From positions 1,860,001-1,924,000 of the forward strand of contig NC_088302.1 in assembly GCF_032854445.1 (NCBI RefSeq): a stretch of 64,000 bases of DNA. The letters are read 5' to 3'. Origin of the DNA: Liolophura sinensis. Lineage: Eukaryota > Mollusca > Polyplacophora > Chitonida > Chitonidae. Shown piece after piece: positions 1-11,755 of this stretch. Each line of letters begins with the position of its first letter. Position 1 is the stretch's first letter. The notes below the pieces were generated by a model. That model made no database searches. It worked only from the letters and a program-made list of their open reading frames with translations, and had not been told where the DNA came from. A program made the translations under genes and the position numbers.

Positions 1-1531
1 CCCCACACATTATTTCCTCTTATGGCAGAGAAAGGTTCAAGCGTCTAAATTCTGTGTGTCTGACCTCTGACTTTCATGCATGACCCAGTTTATTTTGTTA
101 TACCGCAGAAGCTTACATCCACATATATCAGATTTCACTGGTGGACAAGTGATCGCCCGCTTTATTGCTCCTGAATTCTCTAAGTGAAAACATTTAACTT
201 GAAACTAAATTAGGCGTCTCCATCTTATAGGGTTTTCATATGTCGCGCTACCATAAAGTTACTTGCTTTATTTATGTATTTATTTATTTGATTATTGTTT
301 AACGCCATCCTCTCTTTAGGACACATGGTTTGTTTATTCACAACGTAATGTATATAACATCCTAGCCCAGCAAACCACGGTGGAATTTTTAGAAAGACAT
401 TATAGTCCTCAGACTTAAAAAGGAATTCAGACTTATCTCCTTGTCAAGGAAATCTGTCAGCTATAACTTTCTCATACCCAGAATTGTTTTCTTTGACCTA
501 AGCAAGATGCATTTATTACTACTATTATTAAGTTTTAAAAAAATAAAAATGATCAGAATCATAAAAATCCACACATCACAAAATATTTCTTAACAAATAT
601 GTGTACAGGCAAAAGTATGCAACAATACAGGTGTATGTAAATATACCGTCAATGTAATTATGTAACTCAATTCGCATTAAAATTTGCCTTTCCCTGCCCG
701 ACAACCAAGCAGCAGAAGATCCATGTATAATACAATATGAATTGGGGTCGGGCTTTTTGAATAGCGCTTTGATTTTATTCATACAATGAATGAAATCCTC
801 ATGAAATGGCTGAAAAGGAAGTATGTCAAGCAAATACCATTTCATTTGTACTACCTAGCACATTGGGCCTACTATAGTGCTTGAAAGTCATATCTGCAGT
901 GTCGTGATAACTTTTGTTATGGTTGAAGAATTTAAAATGTACTTCGGACCAATATCTTCATCTTAGAAATTAAGTAGGACTATTTTATTTTGTTCATATG
1001 GACATGTTGTCTCACATGAATGATCTTCATGTCTCCTAATCCCAATTTACTTGGAATTCGACGGTGGAGAGTTATTTCCAGAAAAATTAACGAGTTCTAT
1101 CATGTACGAGTTTGTTTATGTTTTTCGGACGCCAAAACAATACAATATTTGGAAAAACTCGATGTTGATAGAAGTATAAATGATTTTCTAATTCGATTAT
1201 AAGATAAAACATTTTCAGTTAAAGTTAAAAACGTGGAGTTTCTAAGAACATTCAGTATATAGGCCTGCTCTTTCTACACTTTTATACCTCCGTGCATCAC
1301 TTGCCACAATGTCTAAACAAAACAAATTTATGGGTAACTTTCGTGTGTCTGGACCGTGGAAAGCCGAGGTGGCGGTGTGTTTGTAAACACAGTTTCCCAT
1401 CGCATGTCTGCTGAAGTAATACTATCTCAGGGTGACTTGTTAGCTTTGCAGTTTGGCTAATGTAGTACATAGCTTTTATAAAAGCTTTCCACTTTTCCGA
1501 CGAGTTTATTTCTGGACGCCTCAATGTAACA
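1..1531. other. Upstream flank of the first gene, no gene recognised
   Basis: This stretch is AT-rich and I see no exon series in it. Around 262-320 there is an ATTT-rich stretch followed by TTTAACGCCATCC, which resembles the reversed 3' tail of the common SINE found elsewhere in the window (for example 3452-3480). The 75-residue open frame on the minus strand at 1297-1524 overlaps the probable promoter and leader of the gene starting at 1532 and has no recognisable family. Confidence 0.5.
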
Positions 1532-4500
1532 ATGACAGCACACCAACCTGTCGTGATTCAGTCTGTGGATGAATTGTTAAGTTGTGTAAAAAGTTGCAAG
1601 GATTGTTGTAAAGGAGACTATATTTCATTCCATTGTCCGTTATGTCCACCGTCAAAGTTCAAGCCAACAAGGAAGAAGAAAGTAGAGAACCATTTAAGAG
1701 CTGTACACTGGAAAGCACGCGTTGAGGGACAAAACGGCACGTAAAATTAAGCATCAATACGTTTCATTCATCTAAAATACTGTGTACATATATAGTTATC
1801 GTCTGCGGCTTTATATGATAGGCGAGCTTTTTGATTAACTTTTCATGTTAAAAAAATAGATACATTCCCTGTCAATGAGATGATATGTTCTTAAATTATT
1901 TTCTACATCTTTTTTCGAAATGTATACTCCTAGTGGTCATCCAGACGTATATGCAGATTTATCGGCTCTGTAGGAGACGCCAATTTAAAATATTCTTCCA
2001 CTGATGAGGCAGAGTAAAATAGGTATCAAAGCAATCTAAACTTACAGATCTTATTTTCGTGATTGGCCCCGGAGATGGATGTAAAACAGAAAGATGCCAT
2101 CAACTTCCGGTCGGGCAAATGCAAGTGTCTAATTTGCAAGGGAAAAAATAAGTAACACAAAGAGATCAGATCATCTATGCCTGCAATAGAACTTCTACTC
2201 AATGGCCTCATGTGAATAGTAGTTGTGTAGTGTTTGTGTACATATTCTCTCTATTAGACCAACAGATTAGTCATTTGGCGTGTATGTTTTAATACCACAC
2301 AATGTAAAGAACGCTCCCGCTGCGCTAACCGTAACTCGAAAGCCAACAGATGTTTTTCTTACGTAATGCATGAACGGTGGCAAAAATTTTAATGCCAATC
2401 ACTGGAAAACTATTCATCTGTAATAATTTGATACGAGTGAAGAGCACAATTTGTCCTGCTGACCAACTTTCAGCATTGCACCATTACTGCTTTTCGCATC
2501 GTGTCTCAAATATCAGAATAAAGTGTGCCTAAAAGCGAAAACTTCTTTAGAACCAAAACAAAGCCACATTCGTGGTTAGCTATTTATGCCTAATGCATGA
2601 ACAGTAGGTAAATTGTGGTCAAACTTCTTAAGCTAGAACAAAGCTAGAACAAAAGCAAAGCCAGATTCATAATCTATTTGTCAAATTACACTGTATATAT
2701 TCACACAAGAAATTGGATCAGCTATGCACGGGTTTAAACTTCTTTCCAAAGGCTTCACTGTGCGAGCAATCTAATTAGGCTTTAAGTCTGCGCTATATAT
2801 TACAGTCCATGCACATATGTCCATAAAATTGACCGCCATCACATGGGCTGTAAATTGAGCTGTTTTTGAGGCGTAAAACACCATTGAAATAGATAACTAA
2901 ATTATCACAATGTTCAAAAGACGTGTTTATTTTTGTAGGTAAAAGTGCCGTTCTTTGCCATCTAACTGAACAGAGTTCTTCACGGCATTTCCATTGCACG
3001 TCATGTTGAAGGATAATTATTCGCAAAGAGAACACTAATTAAGGAAATGCATTTCAAATCTGAATTGAATATTATACTCGTGTATATCTGCATTGTGGTG
3101 CTTGAGGCGACAAATGCTGGGCATGACTGAACATTGTTGCATGTCTTAGGGTTAAGGTCTTTGTCTTGAACACATTCTTTCCGATACGTTTTGCTTTAGA
3201 ATGTGTAACGATGTGGGCGTCGATTTTGATAAGTGTTGCAGTCATTTCTCGTATGTTTTCAAGAAAGATACAACTTTTGTGATGTCTTGATTTCTGTAGG
3301 TTTTCGTCAGAAGACTTACAAGTGTCCAGGATTATTCCATCTGCGGACGAGGAACTCAACAATGAGGAGCAGGATTCCAACATGTTTATTTGTGTATCTG
3401 ATGTCATTTCACAGGTATGGATAAGGGAGCAGTTGTCATGCAGGTGACATTGATTTGTTTATTTGATTGGTGTTTTACGCCGTACTCAAGAATATTTCAC
3501 TTATACGACGGCGGCCAGCATTATGGTGGGAGGAAACCGGGCAGAGCCCGGGAGAAACCCACGACCATCCGCAGGTTGCTGGCAGACCTTCCCACGTACG
3601 GCCGGAGAGGAAGCCAGCATGAGCTGGACTTGAACTCACAGCGACCGTATTGGTGAGAGACTCCTAGGTCATCACGCTGCGCTAGCGCGCTAACCGACTG
3701 AGCCATGAGGGCCCCAGGTGACACTGAGGCATATACTCAAACTGTTTAGAAATAACAGGTGGGTCTGAGCCTCAAGTATTCAGCATCAGTAGAAAAATAC
3801 CATTAAACTGTGTCTGACAATTTTTGGATTTTTAACCAACTTAAACACAATGTTTGGATTGTATATATATATGCCGCATAATGTTGATATTTCAGGTTGA
3901 TGTGATCGACCAGTATGTGGAAGGCTTGTTGACAGACAGAGGTTCAAAGTGGTATGTATAGCTTAAATCTGTACACTTCATTTATTTTCTTTGTCTTTTA
4001 CATATTTTTCTATATTTCCTCATATGTGTAGGCGCATTCTGGAGTTTCGCACAGTGACTGGTGTGAACAACAATTAGCTTAGGAATACCTACACATTTTT
4101 CTGCGCAATTATAATTTACAGACACAGTGTATTTAATTGACCCTTGTATTTGACTATATACAGTAGTTTTAAACATATGATAATTTATGTCTTTCCCTAT
4201 TCTTCTATAGTGGCGTGCAGCACCACTGTACATTCATATCACACAAACTCGAAAGATTTCGCTGCTATTTGAAGAATAGTTGCTGCGATACAAATAATTA
4301 ATTTGTTACATGACATATAGTTTAATGTATTGTTTCACATCATACAGCCACACTTGATGGTAGCATGTGATTTCATAAAGATCCTCATGCACTTCATCGC
4401 CCGGGATATATTATTATGTATCTAAAACGAGTGTTTTAGAGTGTTTCACTGTGTTATATTGATAGCTTCTCCTAACCCCTTCCTCGTACAACTGTATACA

Positions 4501-5878
4501 TGATTATGTGTTTATCTAGGTCCGAGAGCTCTGAGCTGGAGATTTTCTTGACAAATCCGAGAAGGGAATTTCTAAAGGGCTTTGGTTTCGGTTATGTCTT
4601 GGACTTGGTACGTAAAAGTGTGATTTCGGTGTATAAATTGTTTATAAATTGATATTGACTTTTTCGCTTAGCTTGATTTATATGTACTGAAAATACCCTT
4701 TGTATGGAAAAAGCCGTGTTACTATATTTATATATGTTTTACGTACCAAAAACAACGCTGCGAGACTTTGGAATTTTGTAAATGTTTTGTGAGTAAATTA
4801 TGGCCATTCTGGGTGTTATTTCGAATGGGTATGCGTATGGTACTTAATAAGATTTTCTCTTTTAGGCTTATACATATCTCGAAGCCTATGTGGAAAAAAA
4901 GTTCTTCAAATTGAAGCTTAGGGACAAACGGTACGTATAGGTACATGTAGGTAGGGTGGTTGCCAGTAATCCCGGTCTTCTCCATGCACGTTTCAAATAA
5001 TCATGCCTATAAGGGTTTTTTGTTACAGTACAGATCTGGGATGTTCTGTTTGTTTGTTGTCACAACTTATCTACATATGCTTTTGTATACCTTGTCTGTA
5101 TATGTGCATTGGAAATAGGCCATGATTATCTTTCACTGTGTGATTATATTCTTGTGTGAAACATTGCTTCAGGCGCCCCGCCACATCTGGATTTGTACAC
5201 AAGCTAGTCCAGCTACCAGGAACCGAGCGAATTCAGAAGATTTTAAATGTGGATGGGTTTGTATTTACCTTGTGTTTTATCTGTCTGTTTTTATTTTTTG
5301 GTATAATTAGATATGGCTATTTTGGCTCCAGTTATGAATGGAGTAGTATCGGAATGGCTTTCCAGCTTTCAAGTTATCTATATACAGACAGTTCAAATGT
5401 GTATAAACATTTGACAAGGCTAAAGCCATAAAAAAGGAGGAAAGTAACTAAGAATATTGCAGTCATCAAGTAGTCATTTACATGTAGATGTGTGTTTAAT
5501 TATTTATCATTATAATTTCATAATTTTGTTCCGCGCATGACTTGCTAAAAAGTGTGAAGGCATATATGTTTAATTAGTAGCAATATATATACATTTCCAG
5601 ATTTCAGTCTTTTACAAATGAAATAGGAAGCCTTTAACAGGATTGCATTCTGTTCACATTTTTTTCTTTGTAGGTACGAAGGGACAGTCAGGAATAGGAG
5701 ATGTAAGGAAGCTTTGGTTCGGGATGTAGTCGCACTGCTTGTATCCAACAAACTGCACATATCTTTACCAGAAGCAAGACGAAGATGCTGTCAAACTGAA
5801 CATTCATCGTTACACACGGCACTTAAAAAAAATGAACAATTAAGAGCACACCGCTTAATCAGCAGTACCGAGTCGTAA
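1532..5878 (+). CDS. Unrecognised seven-exon gene, N-terminal C2H2-like zinc finger, 273 aa
   Basis: I do not recognise this family. Seven exons join in frame: 1532-1740, 3300-3414, 3896-3951, 4520-4607, 4866-4930, 5173-5256 and 5674-5878. Every boundary has AG before and GT after, the phases agree at all six junctions, and the lengths sum to 822 bases (273 residues plus TAA). Residues 35-59 contain C35-x2-C38-x15-H54-x4-H59 with many lysines between, a long-looped C2H2-like finger. Cysteines 18, 22, 25 and 26 lie just before it. The rest has an acidic stretch near residues 80-100 and basic, leucine-rich segments, with no signal peptide or membrane span seen. A nucleic-acid or protein-binding role is only a guess from the finger. 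The first intron (1741-3299) is long and could hide another exon. Intron 2 carries a SINE. A polyadenylation signal AATAAA lies at 6081-6086, about 200 bases past the stop. Confidence 0.6.
3450..3714 (-). repeat. tRNA-derived SINE (family 1), near full length, in intron 2 of the first gene
   Basis: On the minus strand the element runs from a tRNA-like head (box A near 3690-3705, GGCTCAGTCGG; box B near 3630-3640, GAGTTCAAGTCC) through a GC-rich body to an AAATAAACAAA-type tail. The direct repeat CAGGTGACA at 3441-3449 and 3715-3723 flanks it and is the target-site duplication. The same family is present at 52019-52289 and as several partial copies. Confidence 0.85.
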
Positions 5879-6520
5879 ATGGCATGCTGTGTGTGTAAAT
5901 AATAGATGACTGATGAGTTGACAATGTGTATTTTATATCATTGTTATCATTGTATCATGGCTATATGCCTTGTACATATAGCCTACACCTATAATGTATT
6001 TTCCATTCCACCTCCATACCATTCATTGCTTCACTTACACATGTATAGAATCTTAGAATGTACAAGAGAGTTAATACACTAATAAACTTGCCTAGGGTAC
6101 TGCAGCATATGTAATGAAACACAACTTTTATCCGTACATCTCAGTATTAAAGCGTTCTTCAGTTTATAATAGTTTTTCTGTAAAGGTTTTTGCAAACCGG
6201 ATGAATACAATGCTGTAACCATTTTTAGGGAAAGGAACTTGTTGAATTAGAGTTTCTGTTGGCAAACTCTCCGTGGGCGGTGGGTTATGGCAGTGCGACA
6301 GGGCTCCTTAAAATACATATATTTAAACTAGAATGTGGTTGTTGACTTTTTTATTCAACTGTCCGGAATTGGTGGTCACTGGATTTCTCATATTGGATGA
6401 TTCGAGGATTATATTCTAAGGCTCTGTGAAAAATTTCTCATCTACGTACATGTAGAGAAAGGCAAACTCGGTTTGTCCTCGTTCGTGTTGGGCTTTTCCC
6501 ATCTGCGGAGAAAAAGGATG
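5879..6520. other. 3' flank of the first gene
   Basis: This contains the likely 3' untranslated region and polyadenylation signal (AATAAA at 6081-6086) of the first gene, then about 430 bases of unique sequence leading into the 53-bp array. No other feature was seen. Confidence 0.5.
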
Positions 6521-9500
6521 GTAAATTAGTCACCGTCCTACTCGTGGATTTTGTACCTGATACCTATAGGAACGTCAATTAACCACCGTCCTCCGTGTGG
6601 ATGTTGTACTTTATACCTGCAGGAATGTAAATTAGCCACCGTCCTCCTCATGGATTTTGTACTTTAAACCTATAGGGATGTAAATTAGCCACCGTCCTCC
6701 TCGTGGATGTTGTACCTTATACCTACGGGGAGGTAAATCAGCCACCGTCCTCCTCATGGATGTTGTACTTTAAACCTATAGGGATGTAAATTAGCCACCG
6801 TCCTCCTCGTAGATGTGGTACCTTATACCTATATGGATGTAAATTAGCCACCGTCCTCCTCGTGGATGTTGTACTTTATACCTATAGGAAGATAAATTAG
6901 CCACTGTCCTCCTCGTGGATGTTCTACCTGATACCTATAGGAAGGTAAACTAGCAACCGTCCTTCTCGTGGATGTTGTACTTTATAGCTATAGGAAGGTA
7001 AAGTAGCCAACGTCCTCCTCGTGGATGTTGTACTTTATACCTATATGGATGTAAATTAGCCACGGTCCTCCTCGTGGATGTTGTACTTTATAGCTATAGC
7101 CTCGTGGATGTTGTACTTTATACCTGCAGGAACATAAATTAGTCACCGTCGGCTTTGTGGTTGTTGTACCTTATGCCTATATGAACATAAATTAGTCACC
7201 GTCCCCCTCGTGGATGTTGTACTTTACACCTGCAGAAAAATAAATTAGTCACCGTCCTCCTCGTGGATGTTGTACTTTACACCTGCAGAAAGGTAAATTA
7301 GTCACCGTCCTCCTCGTGGATGTTGTACTTTACACCTGCAGGAAGGTAAATTAGTCACTGTCCTCCTCGTGGATGTTGTACTTTACACCTGCAGAAAGGT
7401 AAATTAGCCACCGTCCTCCTCATGGATGTTGTACTTCACACCTGCAGAAAGGTAAACTAGCCACCGTCCTCCTCATAGATGTTGTACTTCACACCTGCAG
7501 AAGATAAATTAGCCACCGTCATCCTCGTGGATGTTGTACTTTACACCTGCAGGAAGTTAAATTAGCCACCGTCCTCCTCGTGGATGTTGTACTTTACACC
7601 TGCAGAAAGGTAAATTAGTCACCGTCCTTCTCGTGGATGTTGTACTTTACACCTGCAGAAAGGTAAATTAGTCACCGTCCTCCTCGTGGATGTTGTACTT
7701 TACACCTGCAGGAAGGTAAATTAGTCACCGTCCTCCTCGTGGATGTTGTACTTCACACCTGCAGAAAGGTAAATTAGTCACCGTCCTCCTCGTGGATGTT
7801 TTACTTTACACCTGCAGGAAGGTAAATTAGTCACCGTCCTCCTCGTGGATGATGTACTTTACACCTGCAGAAAGGTAAATTAGCCACCGTCCTCCTCATG
7901 GATGTTGTACTTCACACCTGCAGAAAGGTAAATTAGCCACCGTCCTCCTCGTGGATGTTGTACTTCACACCTGCAGAAAGGTAAGTTAGCCACCGTCCTC
8001 CTCATGGATGTTGTACTTCACACCTGCAGAAGGTAAATTAGCCACCGTCCTCCTCATGGATATTGTACTCTACACCTGCAGAAAGGTAAATTAGTCACCG
8101 TCCTCCTCGTGGATGTTGTACTTTGCACCTGCAGAAAGGTAATTTAGTCACCGTCCTCCTCGTGGATGTTGTACTTTATACCTATAGGAAAGTAAACTAG
8201 CCAACGTCCTCCTCGTGGATGTTGTACTTTACACCTGCAGAAAGGTAAATTAGTCACCGTCCTTCTCGTGGATGTTGTACTTTACACCTGCAGAAAGGTA
8301 AATTAGTCAACGTCCTCCTCGTGGATGTTGTACTTTACACCTGCAGGAAGTTAAATTAGTCACCGTCCGCTTCGTGGTTGTTGTACTTTATGCCTATAGG
8401 AACATAAATTAGTCACCGTCCTCCTCGTGGATGTTATACTATATACCTATAGGAAGGTAAAGCAACCACCGTCCTCCTCGTGGATGTTGTTCCTGATACC
8501 TGGAGAAAGGTAAATTAGCAAGCGTCCTCCTCGTGGATATTGTACTTTATACCTGCAGGAAGGTAAATTAGCCACCGTCCTCCTCGTGGATGTTGTACTT
8601 TATACATATAGGGATGTAAATTAGCCACCGTCTTCCTTGTGGATGTTGTACTTTATACCTATAGGCAGGTAAATTAGCCACCGTTTTCCTCGTGGATGTT
8701 GTACTTTATAACTATATGAAGGTAAAGCATCCACCGTCCTCCTCGTGGATGTTGTTCCTGATACCTGGAGGAAGGTAAATTAGTCCCCGTCCTCCTCGTT
8801 GGTGTTGTACTTTATACCTGCAGGAAGGTAAATTACCCACCGTCCTCCTCGTGGATGTTGTTCCTGATACCTGTAGGAAGGTAAATTAGCCACCGTCCTC
8901 CTCATGGATGATGTACTTTATACCTATAGGAAAGTAAACTAGCCAACGTCCTCGTCATGGATGTTGTACTTTACACCTGCAGAAAGGTAAATTAGTCACC
9001 GTCCTCCTCGTGGATGTTGAATTTTATACATGTAGGAAGGTAAATTAGTCACCGTCCTTCTCGTGGATGTTGTACTTTACACCTGCAGAAAGGTAAATTA
9101 GTCACCGTCCTCCTCGTGGATGTTGTACTTTACACCTGCAGGAGGTTAAATTAGTCACCTTCCTCCTCGTGGATGTTGTACTTTACACCTGCAGAAAGGT
9201 AAATTAGCCACCGTCCTCCTCATGGATGTTGTACTTCACACCTGCAGAAAGGTAAATTAGCCACCGTCCTCCTCGTGGATGTTGTACATCACACCTGCAG
9301 AAAGGTAAATTAGTCACCGTCCTCCTCGTGGATGTTGTACCTTATAACAGTAGGAAGGTAAATTAGCCACCGTCCACCTCGTGGATGTTGTACCTGATAC
9401 CTGCAGGAAGGTAAATTAGCCACCGTCCTCCTCATGGATGTTGTACTGTATACCTGCAGGAAGTTAAATTAGCCACCGTCCTCCGTATGGATGTTGTACT

Positions 9501-9530
9501 TTATATCTATTTTGAAGGTAAATTAGGCAC
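6521..9530. repeat. 53-bp minisatellite, about 57 copies
   Basis: The unit is about 53 bp and contains TTAGTCACCGTCCTCCTCG, GGATGTTGTACTTTACACC, TGCAG and AAAGGTAAA. Early units (to about 7100) and the 8400-8950 segment carry ACCTATAGGAAGG, while the middle units carry ACCTGCAGAAAGG with a PstI site in most copies, so variants are clustered in blocks. One short unit lies near 7098. Related fragments (CCGTCCTCC, TGGATGT) reappear around 9925-9990. The array is intergenic between the first gene and cyclin I. No long open frame runs through it. Confidence 0.95.
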
Positions 9531-11400
9531 ATTTTATATAGATGCCGGTGGAAAACAACCGTCTTGCCAAGTACCTGTATATTGTATAGTCCTACAGGCC
9601 TATGAACCTCATGTCGGGACAATGGGTCTGGAGAGGCCGTGGTCTGTTGGGTTATTATGATATAGAATACCTTGTCTTATTCATCATCTGTCTTCGATAG
9701 TTCGATAATTTATACCGATAATTTATAAGATACCTTGTCTTATTCATCATCTGTTGTCTATAGTTCGATTATTTGGAGAAGCCCTGTAGTAAATAAAATT
9801 TAAGTGAATAGTATGAGATATACAGTGATATAATCCGTAGGCCTATGTCTTTTTAGTGAACACAAATGTGTAACTATATCCCACTACTTTACATTTCGCG
9901 CCATATGTGTGGTCATGCGCACTACACCGTCCTCCTGATGGATGTCCGTTCTCCTGGTGGATGTACTTCCGTTCCCCTCGTGGATGTAGTCTGACGAGTA
10001 CTGTTGTCATAGGGGGGATGAGAAAACGCCTGTGATATCTTGTAACCACAACAACCATAGTGTGTGCGTCGCAGATTCTCTCTGAACACGACGTTAAACA
10101 CCATTCATTCACTCACTGGAAAGGAAGCTAGCTCTTGACAAACTTTGCTAAGAGGGCACCGGAAGCTCTCATTCACCGCCCTCGAAAAAGAAAATAATTC
10201 AACATTAATAATTAAACTAATTAATGCCATTATGTATTGTTTAAACTGTTAAAAATCGACGAAAATGTGGATTTATCAGGGTTTGATTAAAACGTACCAT
10301 GGATATGTCTGTTTCTGACATGAAACAGACACTAGAAGTTAAATTTACCTATTATTTCTCAAAGCTAGATTTTTGATAATGTTGCTGTTTACTACATGGG
10401 TTGCACTCTTAAATTTACAACAGGTAATGTTTTACCAAGACTTGTGAAAATATGACGATCAGAAAACAAGAAATCTATCAAAATGGAAAAAATGGATTTA
10501 TCTGCTTTTGCGTATGAACTCTTCATATGTAGGCTTCACCGACAGCTTTGGCACAGGAAATTCGCGTCGCCTTACACCAGTGACTTCATCCGTACTCTAA
10601 CATGACATGCCTGATGGCACAACACTTACGCAATGCAGGCTTCAAATGCAGAATGCCATGGTTTCGTTTTGTACGAAGGATATCCGTTTAAACATGTTCC
10701 ATTGAAATTTGGCTAACCGCATTCACCAAGTAGTTGTATTGTTATGCGGGTAAGACCGCATACATAAACTGTCAATTCTTGAAAAGTAATGTACATTTAT
10801 GGAATGAGTCTATCGTGTCGTTTAAATAGCAGAAAGCACTCGTAACTGTAGATTTAGGCTACAGTTGTAGATCACTACATAATCTGCTGATCTGGAACAT
10901 TCTGTCACATTGCACCCAGTTGACCCCTGTTCATATAACAAATTAATGGTATTGTGAAGATCTTAGTCACACGAGGACATTAGTAAAAATATTGCATAGG
11001 CTAGGAGAATTCCTTACATTCCAATTCCTTACAACCGCTACAACTCAGTTTGAACTCGTCATGAACGTTGGATGAAAATATTCTGAAACGTATGTCCTTG
11101 CCGCACACCCTCCAGACATTTGTTTTACTACAGAAAAGAAGTATCAAATAAGTCTAGCTAATCTCTAAGCTATTAAAACACTACACCGGCCTCCATCTAA
11201 CGCTACTTATAGCGGCAAAGAAAATGTTGTATAAGACAAAGAAAGGTGAACGGTGTTAAAACAGATGACCGGACTCGCATGCTTTATTTCTTAACTTGAT
11301 AGGCTGGTTGGTTGAGATTTAACTTCGCTTTCAACAATATTTCGGTCATATCATGACGATGTCTCTGTCGGGCAGTACCCAATAATTTATTTATTTTTAT
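9531..11400. other. Intergenic stretch with small duplications, no gene recognised
   Basis: A 23-base segment around TACCTTGTCTTATTCATC occurs at about 9669 and again at about 9731, a local direct duplication. At 9905-10110 there are remnants of the 53-bp unit followed by a dispersed-repeat tail, ACGACGTTAAACACCATTC then ACTCACT. That tail resembles the 3' end of the second SINE family (compare 25810-25850). From 10120 to 11400 I see unique AT-rich sequence with nothing recognisable. Confidence 0.4.
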
Positions 11401-11407
11401 TTTATTA

Positions 11408-11540
11408 ATTCGTAATAATACTGAAGAATATTTCAGTTATATGACGGACGCCAGCTTTATGGTGACTGGGAATCGGACAGCTCCCGGGGGAAACCCACGA
11501 TCAATCATTCGCAGGTGGCTGATAGATATTTCCACGTATC
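11408..11540 (-). repeat. Degraded SINE family 1 fragment
   Basis: On the plus strand the sequence runs ATTTATTTTTATTTTATT, GAATATTTCAGTTATATGAC, GGGGGAAACCCACGA and TTTCCACGTA. This is the reversed body and tail of SINE family 1, well diverged from the copy at 52019-52289. The tRNA head is missing. Confidence 0.7.
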
Positions 11541-11755
11541 GGCAGTTGGTGAGCTATAGCATCATATCAGCAGGTAGAGAGCTAGTCTCATTTCAACAGC
11601 TGTACAGCAATGGCCTCGTATCATCCGCGAGAGCTACAGCCTCGTATCAGCAGTTGGAGAGTTATAGCCTCGTGACTGCAGTTGGAGAGTTATAGCCTCG
11701 TGACTGCAGTTGGAGACCCAGGGCCTCGTATCAGCAGTTGGAGAGTTATATACAG
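11534..11755. repeat. 28-bp tandem repeat, about 8 degenerate copies
   Basis: The unit is CAGTTGGAGAGTTATAGCCT followed by CGTGACTG (28 bp). The two best units, from about 11660, are nearly identical. The outer copies are diverged, and the first overlaps the end of the SINE fragment. The 84- and 78-residue frames here arise from the repeat and are not called as genes. Confidence 0.8.

Noticed and set aside
2075-2155. 26-residue ORF with a CKCLICKGK motif after an AG in intron 1 of the first gene
   Set aside because: It is too short, ends in a stop, and including it would break the phase that otherwise joins exon 1 to exon 2. It remains possible as an alternative exon.
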